From Pseudomonadota bacterium (GTDB lineage Bacteria; Myxococcota_A; Polyangia; Polyangiales; Polyangiaceae), in NCBI GenBank assembly GCA_003242355.1, contig QGUH01000154.1, positions 1 to 7,376 of the forward strand: a DNA stretch of 7,376 nt. The letters run 5' to 3'. The notes beneath the pieces were generated by a model. It searched no databases and was not told where the DNA came from. It worked only from the letters and a program-made list of their open reading frames with translations. Numbering within the stretch: position 1 is the stretch's first letter; each line of letters starts with the position of its first letter. The translations under genes and the position numbers were made by a program. Shown here piece after piece: positions 5,763 through 7,376 of the stretch.

Positions 5763-6596
5763 ATGGACGAGCAGACGAAAGACGAGGCTCGCGCGGCCGT
5801 GCGCGAGGCGTACGGCAAGGTCGCGAGAGCGACGGCGCCCGATTTCGCTCCCAGCTGCTGCGGTGGCTCTAGCGCCGACGCGAGCCGGAAGCTCGGCTAC
5901 TCGGCCGAGGATCTCGCGGCGGTTCCCGAGGGCGCGAACATGGGCCTTGGATGCGGCAACCCGCAGGCGATCGCCGCGCTCCAGATGGGCGAGACGGTCC
6001 TCGATCTCGGGGCGGGCGGCGGCTTCGACTGCTTCCTCGCTGCGAAGCAGGTCGGACCGACCGGACGCGTCATCGGCGTCGACATGACGCCAGACATGGT
6101 GTCGAAGGCTCGCTCGAACGCGCGCAAGATTGGCGCGACGAACGTCGACTTTCGACTCGGAGAGATCGAGCACCTACCGGTGGCCGACGGCACGGTCGAC
6201 GTCATCCTGTCGAACTGCGTGATCAGCCTGAGCCCGGACAAGAGCGCGGTCTTCCGCGAAGCCTTCCGCGTGCTGAAGCCCGGAGGCCGCCTCGCCATCT
6301 CGGACGTCGTCAAGCTCGAGCCGCTGCCCGAGGCACTCGAGAACGACGTCGCCGCGCTCACCGGCTGCGTGTCTGGTGCGGCCACCGTCGACACCGTTCG
6401 CGAGCTGCTCGTGGCAGCGGGCTTCCAAGACATCGAGATCGACGTTCGTCCCGAGAGCCGCGAGTTCATCCGCGACTGGCTCCCGGGCTCCGGCGTCGAA
6501 AACTACGTCGCCTCGGCGACCATCGAAGCCTTGAAGCCGGGCGGTACGAAGTCGTGCTGCGGTCCTTCCTGCTGCTCGGAGGAGCTCTCGGCATGA
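5763..6596 (+). CDS. arsM: Arsenite S-adenosylmethionine methyltransferase ArsM
   Basis: A 277-residue protein starting 8 bases after AGGAGG (5749-5754). ArsM methylates arsenite, using S-adenosylmethionine and thiols, to methylated and finally volatile arsines. The SAM motif is DLGAGGGFDC (81-90), with IGVDMT (104-109) and the post-motif SNCVISLSPDK (150-160). The three conserved arsenic-binding cysteines of the family are present as Cys64 (GLGCGNP), Cys152 and Cys202 (TGCVSGA). An early CC pair (32-33) and a C-terminal CCGPSCC (265-271) match extra Cys motifs often seen in bacterial ArsM. Length and domain order are normal, so it looks intact and functional. It follows arsC-arsN2 by 54 bases and overlaps the sigma-factor gene by ATGA. 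With the efflux gene upstream reduced to a stub, methylation may be this operon's main way to dispose of arsenite. Confidence 0.96.
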   Translation: MDEQTKDEARAAVREAYGKVARATAPDFAPSCCGGSSADASRKLGYSAEDLAAVPEGANMGLGCGNPQAIAALQMGETVLDLGAGGGFDCFLAAKQVGPTGRVIGVDMTPDMVSKARSNARKIGATNVDFRLGEIEHLPVADGTVDVILSNCVISLSPDKSAVFREAFRVLKPGGRLAISDVVKLEPLPEALENDVAALTGCVSGAATVDTVRELLVAAGFQDIEIDVRPESREFIRDWLPGSGVENYVASATIEALKPGGTKSCCGPSCCSEELSA

Positions 6597-7171
6597 TCGA
6601 TGCGGCGGCGCGTGGTGCGTGGCGCGAGCTCGAAGCGAAGCTGCGGCCGTTCATCGCGCGCCGCGTCCGCTCCGAGGTGGACACCGAAGACGTCCTGCAG
6701 GACGTCTTCGTGCGCATGCAGCGCGGCCTTGCCGGGCTTCGCGAAAACGAGCGCTTCGGGCCTTGGATGTATCAGGTGGCCCGGAGCGCCATCGTCGACC
6801 ACCAGCGTGTCGCGGCGAAGCACCGAGTGGTCGATGGTCACGAGCTCGAGGAACAGCCGCTCGATGTCGAGGACGACGACCGCGCCGTGGAGGAGGAGCT
6901 GGCAAGCTACCTGGCGCTATTCGTAGCGATGCTCCCCTCGCCGTACCGTGAAGCGCTCACGCTGGTCGAGCTCGAGGGCCTGACGCAGAAGCAGGCAGCA
7001 AAGATGCTCGGCATCTCGCGCTCGGGCATGAAGTCTCGCGTCCAGCGCGGGCGCGTGCAGCTCCGTAAGGCGCTCGAGAACTGCTGCCACATCGCCCTGG
7101 ACGCGCGCGGTCGCGTGGTTGCCTGTGAGCGGCGAGCCGACGGGCGCCTGCCAGACGGCTGCTGCGGGTGA
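6593..7171 (+). CDS. ECF/SigZ-like sigma factor with cysteine-rich C-terminal tail
   Basis: A 192-residue sigma-70-family factor. Its ATG overlaps the arsM stop (ATGA, 6593-6596) and GGAGGAG (6578-6584) lies 8 bases upstream inside arsM, so translation is probably coupled. Region 2 spans about residues 15-72 (EDVLQDVFVRMQRGL, then FGPWMYQVARSAIVDHQR). Region 4 spans about 112-160 (YREALTLVELEGLTQKQA, then ISRSGMKSRVQRGRVQLRKAL, a helix-turn-helix for -35 contact). After region 4 comes a 30-residue tail with ENCCHIALDARGRVVACER and a final DGCCG: cysteines 164, 165, 178, 190 and 191. SigZ-like factors can carry such a CC.I.LD.RG.V tail. No anti-sigma gene is adjacent. The vicinal cysteines could bind arsenite or a metal and gate activity, which would replace the missing ArsR; that is inference. 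Confidence 0.9.
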   Translation: MIDAAARGAWRELEAKLRPFIARRVRSEVDTEDVLQDVFVRMQRGLAGLRENERFGPWMYQVARSAIVDHQRVAAKHRVVDGHELEEQPLDVEDDDRAVEEELASYLALFVAMLPSPYREALTLVELEGLTQKQAAKMLGISRSGMKSRVQRGRVQLRKALENCCHIALDARGRVVACERRADGRLPDGCCG

Positions 7172-7197
7172 CGCTAACTCCACCGGAGCTCACGCGA

Positions 7198-7245
7198 CGC
7201 ATCAGGCTGCGCCTGACGCGAGCGCCGCGGACGGCTGGCGCCGTC
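7198..7245 (+). terminator. Tandem hairpins after the sigma-factor gene
   Basis: Twenty-six bases after the sigma-factor stop, CGC-A-TCAGGC (7198-7207) pairs with GCCTGA-C-GCG (7211-7220): a stem of nine pairs with one A·C mismatch and a TGC loop. A second perfect 6-bp stem, GACGGC/GCCGTC with a 4-base loop, lies at 7230-7245. Neither is followed by a T run. They probably mark the end of the arsenic operon transcript. Confidence 0.5.
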
Positions 7246-7270
7246 GGTCAATCGTTCCGGCGTCAACGGT

Positions 7271-7299
7271 CATGAGTGATTTCGGCGATTTGGCTCATG
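7271..7299. promoter_or_regulatory. Inverted repeat CATGAG-N17-CTCATG upstream of the next gene
   Basis: CATGAG (7271-7276) and CTCATG (7294-7299) are perfect inverted arms around a more A/T-rich 17-base spacer, ending 25 bases before the ATG at 7325. Position suggests an operator or promoter element for that gene. It does not match an operator I know, and a 6-bp repeat can occur by chance. Confidence 0.35.
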
Positions 7300-7324
7300 T
7301 TGGGTCGCGAAAGGAACGCCCACC

Positions 7325-7376
7325 ATGAAGACGCTCGCGATGCTCACCACCGCCCTCGCCACCCTCGGCTCGCTCG
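7325..7376 (+). CDS. Start of an exported protein (partial)
   Basis: The ATG at 7325 follows AAGGA (7311-7315) by 9 bases and encodes MKTLAMLTTALATLGSL before the window ends. A single early Lys followed by an Ala/Leu/Thr-rich stretch looks like the beginning of a signal peptide. Family and function cannot be read from 17 residues. It is separated from the sigma-factor gene by hairpins and an inverted repeat, so it likely has its own promoter. It could be a target of that sigma factor, which is speculation. Confidence 0.6.
   Translation, partial: MKTLAMLTTALATLGSL

Noticed and set aside
5951..6592. An extended open frame leading into the sigma factor from inside arsM
   Set aside because: This part is a second-frame shadow of arsM. 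The real sigma-factor start is ATG 6593, which has a ribosome site and the ATGA overlap.
1..7376. CRISPR arrays, tRNA or rRNA genes
   Set aside because: No regularly spaced repeats and no tRNA- or rRNA-like sequence were seen on either strand.

Overview
The window is very GC-rich. Its genes have strong G/C third-position bias, and one encodes a lipoprotein with a Gly/Ala/Ser linker followed by repeated double-cysteine modules. That combination is typical of Myxococcota-type Deltaproteobacteria (Polyangia-like), but this assignment is inference from style only; no rRNA or marker gene is present.

Layout. 1-205: C-terminal end of an unidentified gene. 276-600: remains of an IS66-family insertion sequence, namely a GTAA-type end and a frameshifted tnpA start. 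676-1830 (minus): a 384-residue protein with the Cys/His/Asp signature of YopT-type (C58) papain-fold proteases, carrying a four-cysteine zinc-ribbon-like insert between the catalytic Cys and His. 1831-2696: about 0.85 kb with no convincing gene, holding a perfect 17-bp tandem duplication. 2697-3965: a secreted lipoprotein with 54 cysteines after its lipidation site and four tandem Cys-rich modules. 4150-4575 (minus): a MazF/PemK-type toxin with no visible antitoxin, convergent with the lipoprotein gene.

4722-7171 is an arsenic-resistance operon in tight order: (1) the first ~30 codons of an Acr3-type arsenite efflux permease, then an early stop; (2) a fused thioredoxin-type arsenate reductase (ArsC) and ArsN2-type N-acetyltransferase; (3) the arsenite S-adenosylmethionine methyltransferase ArsM; (4) an ECF-type sigma factor with a cysteine-rich tail, overlapping arsM by ATGA. 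Arsenate would be reduced to arsenite by ArsC and arsenite methylated by ArsM. The usual efflux pump is reduced to a stub, so methylation rather than extrusion would be the exit route unless a pump lies elsewhere. No ArsR is visible in the window; the sigma factor with its vicinal cysteines is the only candidate regulator here. After two hairpins and an inverted repeat, a new gene with a signal-peptide-like start begins at 7325.

Most interesting points: the ArsC-ArsN2 fusion coupled to arsM and a Cys-tailed sigma factor beside a deleted acr3; the C58-like protein with an embedded zinc ribbon; and the MazF relative with His where the catalytic Arg is expected.
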